From the NCBI RefSeq assembly GCF_003669015.1, contig NZ_CP033069.1:3110501-3174500 (forward strand): a DNA stretch of 64,000 nt, in the 5' to 3' direction. How positions within the stretch are numbered: the stretch's first letter is position 1; every line of letters begins with the position of its first letter. Shown here one piece after another: positions 8,939-20,355 of this stretch. The DNA comes from Acidovorax sp. 1608163. Lineage in GTDB: Bacteria; Pseudomonadota; Gammaproteobacteria; Burkholderiales; Burkholderiaceae_C. The notes below the pieces were generated by a model that did not search any database, was not told the DNA's origin, and saw only the letters and a program-made list of their open reading frames with translations. Both the position numbers and the translations under genes were made by a program.

Positions 8939-10639
8939 ATGACCGAGTCTTCCACCCCAGGGCACAGCCTGCGCACCCAGATCGCTTTGGTGTTTGGCAC
9001 CCTGGTCGTGGCCTTGTCGGTGCTGCTGTCGGTGGGGTTTGGCGAAGTGCTGAAACAACGCATCCAGCGCGATGCGGGAGCATCGCTGCAAGGCGTGGCC
9101 GACAACACTGCCGCATTGCTGGCCAATGGGTTGTTTGACCGTGTGCGCGAGGTGCAGGTGCTTGCGTCGTCTGAAGTGCTCTGGCGCAACGGGCTGGAGG
9201 CCCCCGAGGTCATCCACATGCTGGCACGCCAGCAGGCCATCCACCCCCAAAGCCTGTGGCTGGGCGTGGCAGACGCCCAGGGCATTGTGCGGGCCGCATC
9301 GGGCAACATGCTGGTGGGCCAGAACGTGAGTGAGCGGCCCTGGTTCCAGGCGGGCATTCAAAACGCCCATGTGGGCGATGTGCACCCCGCCAAGCTGCTG
9401 GAAAGCCTGCTGCCCCCCAGCCGCAATGGCGATCCCTACCGCTTCGTGGACTTCTCGGCCCCCATCCGCATCGGCCCCACTACGGTGGGTGTGCTGGGCG
9501 TGCACGGGTATTGGGAGTGGATCAACGAAATGATCCAGACGCTGATGCCTGCGGCCGCCCATGCCCAGCAGCTGGAGGTGTTCATTTTTGACAAAGCTGG
9601 CCAGCTCATTCACGCCCCGGCAGAGCAGCAAGCCTTGCTGCAAAAGCTGGGCCAGACCTTGCCCGACCCCTCCTTTGCCAGAGTGCCTGCAGATGCCCAG
9701 AACCCCGGCACGCCCCCGGTGCTGCGGTGGGTGGACGACAAAAAATACCTCACCGCCCACACCCGCATGCATGCCCGCAACGCCGAAAGCGACCTGGGCT
9801 GGCACATCGTGGCGCGCATGCCGGTCGACATCGCTTTTGCCGAAGCCGAGCAAGCGGTGCAGCGCGCGCTGCTGGGGGGCTTGGTGGCCGCCCTGATTGC
9901 CGCCTTTTTAGCCTGGCTGGCCGCACGCCGCCTGAGCGAAGACCTGGACGCACTGGCCCGCGCCGCGCGGGACCTGGAAGCAGGCAAGCCGGGGGCAGAA
10001 ATCCCGGCCACACAAAGCAGCCGCGAGGTGCGGCGCCTGTCGTGGGCCCTGCGCCGCATGACCCACCGGCTGCTGGCCGCCAACGAGGCCATGGAAGCCC
10101 AGGTGCAACTGCGCACCCAGCAACTGGAAGACGCCAACCGCGAGCTGGGCCTGCAAGCCCGCAGCGACCCACTGACCGGCCTGCTCAACCGCCGGGGCTT
10201 TGATGCGCAGATGAACTACGCCTTGGCGCTGGCGCGCCGCAGTGGCCGCCCCTTGTCGCTCATCACGGTGGATGTGGACCATTTCAAGCGCATCAACGAC
10301 ACGCACGGCCACGACGTGGGCGATGAGGTACTGCAGCGCCTGGCCCACACGCTGGCCCAGCGCCTGCGGGATTCGGACGTGGTCGCACGGCTGGGAGGGG
10401 AGGAATTTGCAGCGCTGCTGCCCGACACCGATCTGGACGGCGCCCGGGCCATTGCCCAGACGCTGGTGGATGCGCAGGCAGCCCTCACCGACCCGGTGGT
10501 AGGCCGCATCACCGTGAGTGCAGGCGTATCGACCCTGCGCGGGGCCGATGACACGGCGCAGCGCCTGCTGCGCCGGGGCGACGAAGCCCTGTACGAAGCC
10601 AAAGGCCAGGGCCGCAACCGCGTGGTGGTGCAGGGGTAG
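8939..10639 (+). CDS. membrane diguanylate cyclase with periplasmic sensor domain
   Basis: Makes cyclic di-GMP from two GTP. The 566-residue protein has an N-terminal transmembrane helix (about 15-38), a periplasmic sensor of dCACHE type (about 45-295, with a WLGVADAQGIV core and PWFQ), a second transmembrane helix (about 303-325), a HAMP-like region, a coiled coil (ANEAMEAQVQLRTQQLE) and a C-terminal GGDEF domain. The active-site motif is GGEEF (486-490), and the RDSD exactly five residues before it fits a product-inhibition I-site (RxxD). Both sites look intact, so an active, feedback-inhibited cyclase is predicted. The signal sensed is unknown. Confidence 0.92.
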   Translation: MTESSTPGHSLRTQIALVFGTLVVALSVLLSVGFGEVLKQRIQRDAGASLQGVADNTAALLANGLFDRVREVQVLASSEVLWRNGLEAPEVIHMLARQQAIHPQSLWLGVADAQGIVRAASGNMLVGQNVSERPWFQAGIQNAHVGDVHPAKLLESLLPPSRNGDPYRFVDFSAPIRIGPTTVGVLGVHGYWEWINEMIQTLMPAAAHAQQLEVFIFDKAGQLIHAPAEQQALLQKLGQTLPDPSFARVPADAQNPGTPPVLRWVDDKKYLTAHTRMHARNAESDLGWHIVARMPVDIAFAEAEQAVQRALLGGLVAALIAAFLAWLAARRLSEDLDALARAARDLEAGKPGAEIPATQSSREVRRLSWALRRMTHRLLAANEAMEAQVQLRTQQLEDANRELGLQARSDPLTGLLNRRGFDAQMNYALALARRSGRPLSLITVDVDHFKRINDTHGHDVGDEVLQRLAHTLAQRLRDSDVVARLGGEEFAALLPDTDLDGARAIAQTLVDAQAALTDPVVGRITVSAGVSTLRGADDTAQRLLRRGDEALYEAKGQGRNRVVVQG

Positions 10640-10693
10640 CCCGAGCCGCCTTCCCCGCTGGAGGCCGGGCTTGGCAGGGACTCAGAACCGGCC

Positions 10694-11266
<573 letters not shown>

Positions 11267-11324
11267 CGGTTGACTCCTGCGCTGCAGCACCCGCCCGGCT
11301 GCGGATCGGCGCAACGGGCGAAAT

Positions 11325-11372
11325 GCTATTAAATATGTAGCTGGTAGCGCTTTTACATCAAGCGCTAGGGGC
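11325..11372 (+). repeat. palindromic dispersed repeat, copy 3, supplying the guaD stop codon
   Basis: GCTATTAAATATGTAGC, then GTAGCGC, a short spacer, AAGCGCTAGGGGC. On the minus strand the right arm reads CCT AGC GCT TGA, which are the last three codons and the stop of the guanine deaminase gene, so the element overlaps the 3' end of that coding sequence. Confidence 0.75.
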
Positions 11373-12659
11373 GTATTTTGCTTGAGAAATCACGGTTTGC
11401 TCGATGACCCGGTCGTCGCCCAGTACGATCAGCGCAAACAATAGCTCATCCAGGCTCTGTGCCTGCTGCGTCTTGCGGGCCAACAGGGGCGTGGCCTGGG
11501 GGTTGAGCACCACAAAGTCTGCCTCGCAGCCAGGCTGCAGGTTGCCCACCACCCCGGCCAGCCCCATGGCCTGCGCCGCGCCAGCGGTGTGCTGCCACCA
11601 CAGCTGCGCTGGGCTCAGGCTCAAGCCGGTTTTGGTCTGCCCTTCGCGCGCCACGTAATAGGCCGCCAGCATGGTGTGAAACGGGCTGAAGCTGGTGCCC
11701 CCGCCCACATCGCTGGCCAGCCCGTAGCGAAACCCGGCGCGGTCAGCGCCCGCGTAGTCAAAGAAACCGCTGCCCAGAAACAGATTGCTGGTGGGGCTGA
11801 CGGCTGCGGCCGTCTTGCGCTCGCGCATCAGGGCGCGGTCGGCATCGTCGAAGTGGATGCAGTGGGCGTACACGGCCCGTTCGCGCATCAGGCCAAAGTC
11901 GTCGTACACCGCTAGGTAGCTGCGCGAACGCGGGAACAGCTCACGCGCCCAGCGGATTTCATCCAGGTTCTCGGCCACATGCGACTGGATCCACACGTCA
12001 CCGTAGCGTGCCGCCAGCTCGCCCGCGCCACGCAATTGCTCGGGCGTGCTGGTGGGGGCAAAGCGCGGGGTAATGGCATAGCCCAGCCGGTCCACGCCAT
12101 GCCAGTGCTGGATCAGGGCTTCGGTGTCGAGCAGGCTTTGCTCAGTCTGGTCACGCACGCCGTCGGGCGAATGGCGGTCTTGCAGCACCTTGCCCGTGAC
12201 GAGCCGCAGGCAGCGGCGCTGGGCCTCACCAAACAGGGCGTTAACCGAGGCTGGGTGCGATGTGGCAAACGCCAGGGCCGTGGTCACGCCGTTGCGCAGC
12301 AGCTCGTCGACAAAGAACGCCGCCACATCGTCGGCATACTCAGGCGCGCAAAAACGCGATTCGTGGGGAAAGGTGTAGTTTTCCAGCCAGGGCAGCAGGC
12401 CATCGGCAGGCGAGCCAATCACGTCGGTCTGCGGAAAGTGCACATGCAAATCCACAAAACCCGGCGCCAAAATGCGGCCCGGCCAGTGCGTGACGGCGCC
12501 CTGCCCCGCCCACTGCGCGGCCAGCGCCTGCCAGGGGCCTGCGGCCACCACACGCTGGCGGCCCTGGGCATCGGGTGCCACGGCCAGCAGGCCGTCTTCG
12601 TCGTACAGGGCCTGGCCATCTTCGGCAAAGCGCAACAGGGCAGATCGAAATACTTGCAT
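11358..12659 (-). CDS. guaD: guanine deaminase
   Basis: Hydrolyses guanine to xanthine and ammonia, feeding xanthine dehydrogenase. The 433-residue amidohydrolase has the zinc-binding HVHFPQ (His72, His74), the substrate-region [10 protein letters not shown], a central HVAEN, and the later YAHCIHFDD and [10 protein letters not shown] blocks characteristic of GuaD. The start is ATG 12659. The last residues PSA and the stop codon come from a dispersed repeat. It is the distal gene of a minus-strand block with a BMP-type binding protein, a chemoreceptor, adenine deaminase and an ABC importer. Confidence 0.94.
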   Translation of the reverse strand: MQVFRSALLRFAEDGQALYDEDGLLAVAPDAQGRQRVVAAGPWQALAAQWAGQGAVTHWPGRILAPGFVDLHVHFPQTDVIGSPADGLLPWLENYTFPHESRFCAPEYADDVAAFFVDELLRNGVTTALAFATSHPASVNALFGEAQRRCLRLVTGKVLQDRHSPDGVRDQTEQSLLDTEALIQHWHGVDRLGYAITPRFAPTSTPEQLRGAGELAARYGDVWIQSHVAENLDEIRWARELFPRSRSYLAVYDDFGLMRERAVYAHCIHFDDADRALMRERKTAAAVSPTSNLFLGSGFFDYAGADRAGFRYGLASDVGGGTSFSPFHTMLAAYYVAREGQTKTGLSLSPAQLWWQHTAGAAQAMGLAGVVGNLQPGCEADFVVLNPQATPLLARKTQQAQSLDELLFALIVLGDDRVIEQTVISQAKYAPSA

Positions 12660-12728
12660 GGCTGGAGCTTAATGGGCCTGCGCACTGGGCCTATACCCGT
12701 GCGCGGATAGTCAATAGAAGCAGATGGG

Positions 12729-13856
12729 TCAGCGCGGCAGCGAGCCTTTGACGCCCTCGACCAGAAAGTTCATTTGCAGAATCTGGACATCGCTCAACGT
12801 CTGCCCGGGCGCAATCACCTCACGGCCTTCGGTGTCGCGCACCGCCACCTTGCCTGCGCGGAAGGGGTGCAGCTTGCCAGCGCCCACGGCCTTCTGCGCG
12901 GCCAGCACTTCTTGCTGCACGGCCTGCGGCACCTTGGAGCCAAAGTCGCCCACGCGGATCATGCCCTCACGCACGCCACCCCACAGGTTGCCCGGCTTCC
13001 ACTGGCCGTTTTGCAAGGCGCGCACCCGCTCGGTGTAGTACGCGCCCCACTGGTGCGTCACGGCAATGATCTGTGCATCGGGCCCGGTCTTGCGCATGTC
13101 GGAGTGGTAGGCCACGGCCATCTTGCCGCGCTCCTGCGCGGCTGCCATCACGGCGGTAGAGCCCGTGTGGAAGGCGATCACGTCCACGTCCTGGTTGAAC
13201 AGCGCCATGGCGGCATCGCGCTCCTTGGGCGGGTCAAACCACACGTTGAGCCACACCACCTTCACGCTGGCCTGGGGGTTGACCGAACGCATGCCCAGCG
13301 TGAAGGCGTTGATGCCCTGCAGCACTTCGGGGATGGGGAAGCCCGCCACATAGCCCGCCACACCGGTCTTGCTCATGCGGCCCGCCGCCATGCCGGCCAG
13401 GTAGCGGCCTTCGTAGTAGCGCGCATTGGCCGTGGCCACATTCGGTGCCTGCTTGTAGCCGGTGATGGACTCGAACTTCACATGGGGAAAGTCCTGCGCC
13501 ACCTTGAGCGTGGGCTCCATGTAGCCAAAGCTGGGGGTGAAGATGATCTGGTGCCCTGTGGCGGCCAGGTCGCGAATCACGCGCTCGGCATCGGCCCCCT
13601 CGGCCACGTTCTCGACAAACGTGGTTTTGACCTGGCTGCCCAGAGCCGTCTCGACGGCCTTGCGCCCCTCTTCGTGCTGGCGCGTCCAGCCGGCTTCGGT
13701 GATGGGCGAGACGTAGACAAATCCAGCCTTGATGGGCTCGGACTTGGCGGGCGCTGCCGCCGTGGCCGTCTGTGCAAAAGTGGGGGAAAGGGTTGCGGCG
13801 CCGAAAAGCGCACTCACGCAAGCCGCACGCAGTGCGGTGGCGAGGTTTTTGTACAT
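12729..13856 (-). CDS. BMP-family ABC substrate-binding protein (paralogue 2)
   Basis: Periplasmic binding protein of the BMP/PnrA family, whose characterised members bind purine nucleosides. The 375-residue product has a Sec signal peptide ending near TFAQ (about residue 29) and no lipobox. Conserved blocks include AGFVYVSPITEAGWT, IIFTPSFGYMEP and the YEGRYLAGMAAG segment. It is clearly related to the lipoprotein paralogue at 17143-18309 but diverged. Because guaD follows directly and adenine deaminase lies just upstream, a purine base or nucleoside ligand is likely; that is inference. Confidence 0.9.
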   Translation of the reverse strand: MYKNLATALRAACVSALFGAATLSPTFAQTATAAAPAKSEPIKAGFVYVSPITEAGWTRQHEEGRKAVETALGSQVKTTFVENVAEGADAERVIRDLAATGHQIIFTPSFGYMEPTLKVAQDFPHVKFESITGYKQAPNVATANARYYEGRYLAGMAAGRMSKTGVAGYVAGFPIPEVLQGINAFTLGMRSVNPQASVKVVWLNVWFDPPKERDAAMALFNQDVDVIAFHTGSTAVMAAAQERGKMAVAYHSDMRKTGPDAQIIAVTHQWGAYYTERVRALQNGQWKPGNLWGGVREGMIRVGDFGSKVPQAVQQEVLAAQKAVGAGKLHPFRAGKVAVRDTEGREVIAPGQTLSDVQILQMNFLVEGVKGSLPR

Positions 13857-13891
13857 GGTGTTCCTCTACATGGCCCGAAGTTCAGAAACAA

Positions 13892-13915
13892 GAAAACCGC
13901 CGGGCAGCGGTTTTC
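13892..13915 (-). terminator. intrinsic terminator after the chemoreceptor gene
   Basis: Perfect 9-bp inverted repeat GAAAACCGC - CGGGCA - GCGGTTTTC, followed on the minus strand by CTTGTTT. It lies between the stop of the chemoreceptor gene (13941) and the start of the BMP gene (13856), so the two are probably separate transcripts. Confidence 0.7.
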
Positions 13916-13940
13916 AAGAGGTGCGGATTCTACCGCTTGC

Positions 13941-15521
13941 TCAGGCCAGGCGCTTGAGTGTGGAATCCCCCTGGTAGCCCAGGCGGAACTGCCCAACCAC
14001 TTCGCTCAGGCGCAAAGCCTGGTCGTTCAGGCTCTGCGCCGCGGCGGTGGATTCTTCCACCAGCGCCGCGTTTTGCTGCGTCATCTGGTCCAGCTGCGTC
14101 ACTGCAATGTTGACCTGGCCGATGCCATGGCTTTGCTCTTTGGTGGCGGCGCTGATCTCGCCCATCATGTCGGTCACGCGTTTGACGCTGGCCACGATCT
14201 CGTCCATGGTCGAGCCCGCATCGCTCACCAGGCGGGCACCGGCATCCACGCTCTCCACGCTGGCGCCAATCAGGCCCTTGATCTCGCGCGCGGCATTGGC
14301 AGAGCGCTGGGCCAGGCTGCGCACTTCGCTGGCCACCACGGCAAAGCCACGGCCTTGCTCGCCTGCGCGGGCCGCTTCCACAGCGGCATTCAGCGCCAGG
14401 ATGTTGGTCTGGAAGGCAATGCTGTCGATCACGCCGATGATGTCGGAGATCTTCTTGGAGCTGTTGTTGATCTGGTCCATGGTGCTGACCACCTGGGCCA
14501 CCACATCGCCCCCACGCTGCGCCACTTGCGCGGCCGAGTTGGCCAGCACGCTAGCCTGGGTGGCCGCATCGGCGCTGTGCTGCACGGTGCTGGTCAGCTC
14601 TTCCATGGAGCTGGCCGTTTCTTGCAGGCTGCTGGCGGCGTTTTCGGTGCGGGCGCTCAAGTCCTGGTTGCCCGAGGCGATCTGGTGGCTGGCGGTGGAG
14701 ATGTTGTCCACCACACCCCGCACTTGTTGCAACGATGTTTGCAACACCGTGCGCATCTGGTCAATGGCGCGCAGCAAGTGCCCGGTTTCATCGTTGGAGT
14801 ACGACGCCTGGGGTTGTCCGGTCAGGTCCAGGTTGGCAATGTCCTGGGCGCTGGCCTCGGCCCGCTTGAGCGGGCGCGTGATGCTCAGCGACAAGTACCA
14901 CGACAGCACCAGCCCCAGCAGCAACGAAACCAGGCCGCACACCACCAGCAGCACGCTGGTTTGCGAACGCAGCTCGTCGTTGCGCTTGGCGGCGGCATCC
15001 AGCTGGGCGCGCTGGCCTGTGGCCACTTCCTGCACGCCAGCCACATAGGTACGGGCCATGGGCTCAAAGCGCTCGGCAAAGGCCTTGGCAGCGCCCTCGG
15101 TGTCACCTGCTTTTTTCAGTTTGCTAACCTCTTCACGCGCCGCCAGGTACGCCTTGCGCATGTCCGAGATTTTGTCGTTCAGCGCCTTTTGTTCGGGCGT
15201 CACCATCTGCGATTCGACGTACTTCTGCAGCTCGTTGGTCTCAGAAATGGCCGCCGCCGTAGCGGGGGCAAAGTATTCGATCAGGCTGGCGTCGCTGCTC
15301 TTGGCAATGGCGGCTGCGCGTTGCACGCCTGCGGTGGTGTTGCGCAGCCAGTCTGCAGCAGCGCGCTCGGTCTTCAGGTTCACCGCCAGCATGGCATCGG
15401 TGACCTCGCCCATTTGCCGCAGCTTGAACACGGCAAACAGGCTGGTCAGCAGCGACAGCGAAAGAATGAGGCCGAGCACGCAGGCCAGGCGCTTGGCAAT
15501 GGATAGCTGATTGAGAAACAT
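13941..15521 (-). CDS. methyl-accepting chemotaxis protein
   Basis: Transmembrane chemoreceptor signalling through CheA/CheW. The 526-residue protein has a transmembrane helix at about 11-32, a periplasmic four-helix-bundle ligand domain (about 35-188), a second transmembrane helix (about 190-212), HAMP (about 213-265) and a long coiled-coil signalling domain with the strongly conserved hairpin tip (core [20 protein letters not shown]). It ends without a CheR-binding pentapeptide of the WF type. Location inside the purine block suggests a purine or related ligand; this is inference from context only. Confidence 0.93.
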   Translation of the reverse strand: MFLNQLSIAKRLACVLGLILSLSLLTSLFAVFKLRQMGEVTDAMLAVNLKTERAAADWLRNTTAGVQRAAAIAKSSDASLIEYFAPATAAAISETNELQKYVESQMVTPEQKALNDKISDMRKAYLAAREEVSKLKKAGDTEGAAKAFAERFEPMARTYVAGVQEVATGQRAQLDAAAKRNDELRSQTSVLLVVCGLVSLLLGLVLSWYLSLSITRPLKRAEASAQDIANLDLTGQPQASYSNDETGHLLRAIDQMRTVLQTSLQQVRGVVDNISTASHQIASGNQDLSARTENAASSLQETASSMEELTSTVQHSADAATQASVLANSAAQVAQRGGDVVAQVVSTMDQINNSSKKISDIIGVIDSIAFQTNILALNAAVEAARAGEQGRGFAVVASEVRSLAQRSANAAREIKGLIGASVESVDAGARLVSDAGSTMDEIVASVKRVTDMMGEISAATKEQSHGIGQVNIAVTQLDQMTQQNAALVEESTAAAQSLNDQALRLSEVVGQFRLGYQGDSTLKRLA

Positions 15522-15965
15522 AGGTGATGAGGGTGTGGGTTACGGAACTGGCCGAACAGCACCCGCGTGTGGGGGCCTGGCAGCAAGCAGCGCGACCTCC
15601 GTCCGAAACCGCTCATGGGAGTCGTCGCGCCACAGTCCGAGCGTCGGGCGCACAGGGCCAAACGCAACAAAGTGCAACATGATACCCCGCACACCTGACA
15701 AAACACAAATAGTGAACGGATTGTCAAACCCATCCGCCACACCCCAACCAAAGGGGCGCAGCCAGGGCCGCGGGTTACGGCCCTGGTGTCCCGCGTTGGA
15801 AGTTCGTTGATGACAAAGAGGTCGAAATCGCCGCCAGGCAAGGCGCCAACCGCAGCGACAGCCGCAGATCCGTAGCTATCGCGAGGACTTGCAACGCAGC
15901 GTGGCGGCGACCCTTGGCGTCTTCATGCAACGCATCGCCAACCCGGGGCACCAGACCCCAGCACC
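15522..15965. other. intergenic region without recognisable genes
   Basis: 444 bases between the chemoreceptor gene and the adenine deaminase stop. Short frames exist on both strands, but none starts with a plausible ribosome site or resembles a known protein. The part near 15640-15740 is more AT-rich and probably contains the chemoreceptor promoter. No repeat family member was recognised. Confidence 0.5.
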
Positions 15966-17046
<1,081 letters not shown>

Positions 17047-17097
17047 TCATGCCCTTTTGGTGCCCGGATGCAAACCGTTCAAACCAAGGACAGAATG

Positions 17098-17120
17098 AAA
17101 AAGGCCGCCCGAAGGCGGCC
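17098..17120 (-). terminator. intrinsic terminator after BMP lipoprotein gene
   Basis: On the minus strand a GGCCGCC stem, TTCG tetraloop and GGCGGCC stem are followed by TTTTT. It lies 23 bases after the stop of the BMP lipoprotein gene, a textbook rho-independent terminator that closes the ABC importer operon before the deaminase gene. Confidence 0.88.
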
Positions 17121-17142
17121 CGGTGAAGTAAAAAGCGGTGGC

Positions 17143-18309
17143 TTATTTCTTGTCAGCACCTGGGATCTTGCCTTCCACGCCCTTGACGTAGAAGTTGATG
17201 CCGCCCAGGAACTTGTCGTCGGCCACGGCGTCTTTTTCCAGCACGGGCTTGCCGTCCTGGCCAGCGATGGGGCCCTTCCAGATAACGAAGCTGCCGTCGG
17301 CCAGGCCCTTCTTCACTTCTTCGACCTTGGCCTTGGTTTCGGCAGGCACGTCTTCAGCGATGGAGACGATGTCAATCGCGCCTTCCTTCACACCCCACCA
17401 GCTTTGGCCGGTGCTCCACTTGCCTTCCAGCGCATCACGCGTGGCCTTCACGTAGTAAGGGCCCCAGTTGATGACGGCCGATGCCAAGTGAGCCTTGGGG
17501 CCGTAGGCGGTCATGTCGCTGTCCCAGCCAAAGGCGCGCTTGCCCTTTTCTTGTGCGGTCTTGAGCACGGCGGGGGAGTCGGTGTTCTGGAACAGCACGT
17601 CAGCGCCGCCGTTGATCAGGCTGGTGGCGGCTTCGGTTTCCTTGGGCGGGCTGAACCATTCGTTTACCCACACCACCTTGGTCTTGACTTTGGGGTTGAC
17701 CGATTGCGCACCCAGCGTGAAGCTGTTGATGTTGCGGATCACCTCAGGGATTGGCACCGAGCCCACCACACCCAGCGTGTTGGACTTGGTCATGGCGCCA
17801 GCGATCACGCCAGCCATGTAGGCACCTTCGTAAGTGCGGCTGTCGTAGGTGCGCACGTTCTCGGCCGTCTTGTAGCCGGTGGCGTGCTCAAACTTCACGT
17901 CCTTGAGGTCGCCAGCGATTTTCTGGATGGACTCCATGTAGCCGAAGGTGGTGCCAAAGATCAGCTTGTTGCCTTGGCCAGCCAGATCACGCAGCACGCG
18001 CTCGGCGTCCGCAGATTCAGGAACGCTTTCAACAAAGCTGGTCACAACCTTGTCGCCAAACTCTTTTTCGATGGCTTTGCGGCCGTTGTCGTGCGCAAAA
18101 GACCAGCCGCCGTCACCCACAGGGCCGACGTAGGCAAAAGCGATCTTCAGTGGCTCAGGCTTGGGGGCTGGAGCAGAGGCAGCCGACGCAGGTGCTGGGG
18201 CCGGTGCGGGCGCTGGGGCCTCGGTCTTGCCGCAGCCCACGACGGCAGCGGCAGCCAGGGCAGACAGCGCCGCCACTTTGAACAACGAACGCTTTTGCAA
18301 ATCGGTCAT
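17143..18309 (-). CDS. BMP-family ABC substrate-binding lipoprotein (paralogue 1)
   Basis: Substrate-binding component of the adjacent ABC importer. The 388-residue protein has a signal peptide with lipobox VVGC (Cys26), an alanine/proline-rich tether (about 30-50), and BMP/PnrA-like blocks: FAYVGPVGDGGWSF, LIFGTTFGYMES, YEGAYMAGVIAGA and WGPYYVKA. BMP-type binding proteins with this permease arrangement import purine nucleosides or bases in studied bacteria. It is the last gene of the operon ATPase-permease-permease-binding protein and is closed by a strong terminator. Confidence 0.93.
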   Translation of the reverse strand: MTDLQKRSLFKVAALSALAAAAVVGCGKTEAPAPAPAPAPASAASAPAPKPEPLKIAFAYVGPVGDGGWSFAHDNGRKAIEKEFGDKVVTSFVESVPESADAERVLRDLAGQGNKLIFGTTFGYMESIQKIAGDLKDVKFEHATGYKTAENVRTYDSRTYEGAYMAGVIAGAMTKSNTLGVVGSVPIPEVIRNINSFTLGAQSVNPKVKTKVVWVNEWFSPPKETEAATSLINGGADVLFQNTDSPAVLKTAQEKGKRAFGWDSDMTAYGPKAHLASAVINWGPYYVKATRDALEGKWSTGQSWWGVKEGAIDIVSIAEDVPAETKAKVEEVKKGLADGSFVIWKGPIAGQDGKPVLEKDAVADDKFLGGINFYVKGVEGKIPGADKK

Positions 18310-18364
18310 GTCGATTCCTTGAGAGAAAACAGTGAAAACGGAGGGGGAAAACGGAAAACAACCA

Positions 18365-19285
18365 TTATGAGCCGGGGTAAAACGGCTTGCCGAGGGACGC
18401 AGGCATGTTGACGCGAATCCAGGCGGGGTTGCGCGAGATCAGGGCCAGCACCACGATGGTGGCGAGGTAGGGCAACATGCTCAGCAACTGGCTGGCCACC
18501 TGCACGCCCGTGGCCTGCAAATGAAACTGCAGCATCGTCACCCCGCCAAACAGGTAAGCACCAAGCAACACCCGTGCCGGGCGCCAGGTGGCAAAGGTGG
18601 TGAGCGCCAGCGCAATCCAGCCGCGCCCGGCCACCATGCCCTCCACCCACAGCGGGGTGTAGACGGTGGAGATGTAAGCCCCCGCCAACCCGCACAGCGC
18701 CCCGCCCGCCACCACGGCCAGCAACCGGATGCGGCGCACGGGGTAGCCCAGGGCATGGGCAGATTCGGGCGACTCGCCCACCGAGCGCAGCACCAAACCG
18801 GCGCGCGACCGATACAGGAACCACACCAGCGCCACCACCAGCGCCATGGTGATGTACACCAGTGGATGCTGCTGGAACAGCGCAGGCCCCACCAGCGGAA
18901 TATCGCCGAGCACGGGAACAGCGTACTTGGGCGACTCAGGCAGCTTGGCCTGTACGTAGCTGATGCCCGCAAATGCCGAAAAACCCACGCCAAACAGGCT
19001 CAGCGCCAACCCCGTGGCGTATTGGTTGGTGTTGAGCCAGATCACCAGCACACCAAAAATGGCCGCCAGCAACGCGCCTGCGGCCATGCCTGCGGCAAAG
19101 CCCAGCCAGGTGTTGCCGGTGTGCACCACGGTGGCAAAGCCCGCAATGGCGGCGCAGAGCATCATGCCCTCGGCCCCCAGGTTGACGATGCCTGCCTTTT
19201 CGTTGATGAGCAGGCCCAGGGCCGCAATGGCCAGCACGGTGCCCGCGCTGAGCGTGGCGCCGATAAGCAGTGCGTACGATTCCAT
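18365..19285 (-). CDS. ABC importer permease, NupQ/BmpC-like (second permease)
   Basis: Inner-membrane permease of the BPD_transp_2 family. The 306-residue product has eight or more hydrophobic segments and the family block INEKAGIVNLGAEGMML (about 28-44), plus GFSAFAGISYVQAKLPES. The start ATG 19285 overlaps the stop of the upstream permease by one base (TGATG); a GTG one codon earlier is an alternative. It forms the transmembrane pore with the neighbouring permease. Likely cargo is a purine nucleoside or base, from context. Confidence 0.92.
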   Translation of the reverse strand: MESYALLIGATLSAGTVLAIAALGLLINEKAGIVNLGAEGMMLCAAIAGFATVVHTGNTWLGFAAGMAAGALLAAIFGVLVIWLNTNQYATGLALSLFGVGFSAFAGISYVQAKLPESPKYAVPVLGDIPLVGPALFQQHPLVYITMALVVALVWFLYRSRAGLVLRSVGESPESAHALGYPVRRIRLLAVVAGGALCGLAGAYISTVYTPLWVEGMVAGRGWIALALTTFATWRPARVLLGAYLFGGVTMLQFHLQATGVQVASQLLSMLPYLATIVVLALISRNPAWIRVNMPASLGKPFYPGS

Positions 19286-20355
19286 CACTTGCCTCCCTTC
19301 GAGGCCACCCAGCGGATGCGGTAGGCAATCAAGGTGTCACAGGCCAGCAGCGTGAACAGCAGCAGCCCCTGGAACACGCCCGTGAGCGATTTGGGCAGGC
19401 CCATGCGCGATTGCGCCAGCTCGCCGCCGATGTAGAACATGCTCATCAAAATGGCCGAGAGGATCATGCCCACAGGGTGCAAGCGCCCCACAAAGGCCAC
19501 GATGATGGCGGCAAAACCGTAGCCTGCGGGCACATAAGGTGTGAGCTGACCAATCGGCCCGGCCACTTCCAACGCGCCCGCCAGGCCCGCTGCGCCGCCC
19601 GAAATTAGCAGTGCCGTCCACAGCGCGCGGCGCGATGAAAAGCCCGCGTAGCGCGCTGCCGCAGGCGCCAGCCCACCCACCTGCTGGGCAAAGCCCGCCC
19701 GGGTGCGGAACAGAAACACCCACAGTGCCCCCGCCCCGGCCAGCGCCAGTAGCAGGCCAATGGACACGCGCGAGCCCTGCATCAGTCGCGGGATCTGCGT
19801 GACCTTCTCAAACGTCTTCGTCTGCGGAAAGTTGTAGCCCATGGGGTCCTTCCACGGGCCATAGACCAGGTAACCCAGCACCAGCGTGGCCACATACACG
19901 AGCATCAGGCTCACCAGGATTTCGTTCGCGTTGAACTTGTCGCGCAGCAGCGCCGTGAGCCCCGCCCACGCCATGCCGCCCAGCACCCCGGCCAGCAAGA
20001 TGGCGGGCACGATCCACGGCCCGGTGGTCTTGTCGGACAGCAGCGCCACGCCCCCCGCCACCACGGCACCGATCACAAACTGCCCTTCGGCGCCAATGTT
20101 CCAGACGTTGGAGCGAAAGCACACCGCCAGCCCCAGCGCAATGAGCAGCAGCGGCGTGGCCTTGACCATGAGTTCGCCCAGGGCGTACTGCGACTTGATC
20201 GGTTCCCAGAAGAACACTTGCAAGCCCCGCACCGGGTCTTTGCCCAGCGCCATGAACAGGGCCACACCAATGAGCACCGTCACGGCCAGCGCCAGCAGCG
20301 GCGAGCCGTAGGTCCACAGGCGCGAAGCCTGGGGGCGCGGTTCCAGCTTAAACAT
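19285..20355 (-). CDS. ABC importer permease, NupP/YufP-like (first permease)
   Basis: Inner-membrane permease of the BPD_transp_2 family. The 356-residue protein starts MFKLEPRPQASRLW at ATG 20355, overlapping the upstream ATPase gene by eight bases; longer upstream frames are out of register with family length. Family blocks include the substrate-path segment NVWNIGAEGQFVIGA and the late segment YGFAAIIVAFVGRLHP, with about nine hydrophobic helices. It is paired with the second permease in the same operon. Confidence 0.92.
   Translation of the reverse strand: MFKLEPRPQASRLWTYGSPLLALAVTVLIGVALFMALGKDPVRGLQVFFWEPIKSQYALGELMVKATPLLLIALGLAVCFRSNVWNIGAEGQFVIGAVVAGGVALLSDKTTGPWIVPAILLAGVLGGMAWAGLTALLRDKFNANEILVSLMLVYVATLVLGYLVYGPWKDPMGYNFPQTKTFEKVTQIPRLMQGSRVSIGLLLALAGAGALWVFLFRTRAGFAQQVGGLAPAAARYAGFSSRRALWTALLISGGAAGLAGALEVAGPIGQLTPYVPAGYGFAAIIVAFVGRLHPVGMILSAILMSMFYIGGELAQSRMGLPKSLTGVFQGLLLFTLLACDTLIAYRIRWVASKGGK

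Noticed and set aside
12774..15506. Plus-strand open frame of about 900 codons across the BMP and chemoreceptor genes
   Set aside because: Composition is histidine/glycine-rich shadow of clear minus-strand genes with known family motifs.
15446..15841. Possible small gene upstream of the chemoreceptor
   Set aside because: No ribosome site, no family resemblance, cysteine/arginine-rich composition of a random frame.
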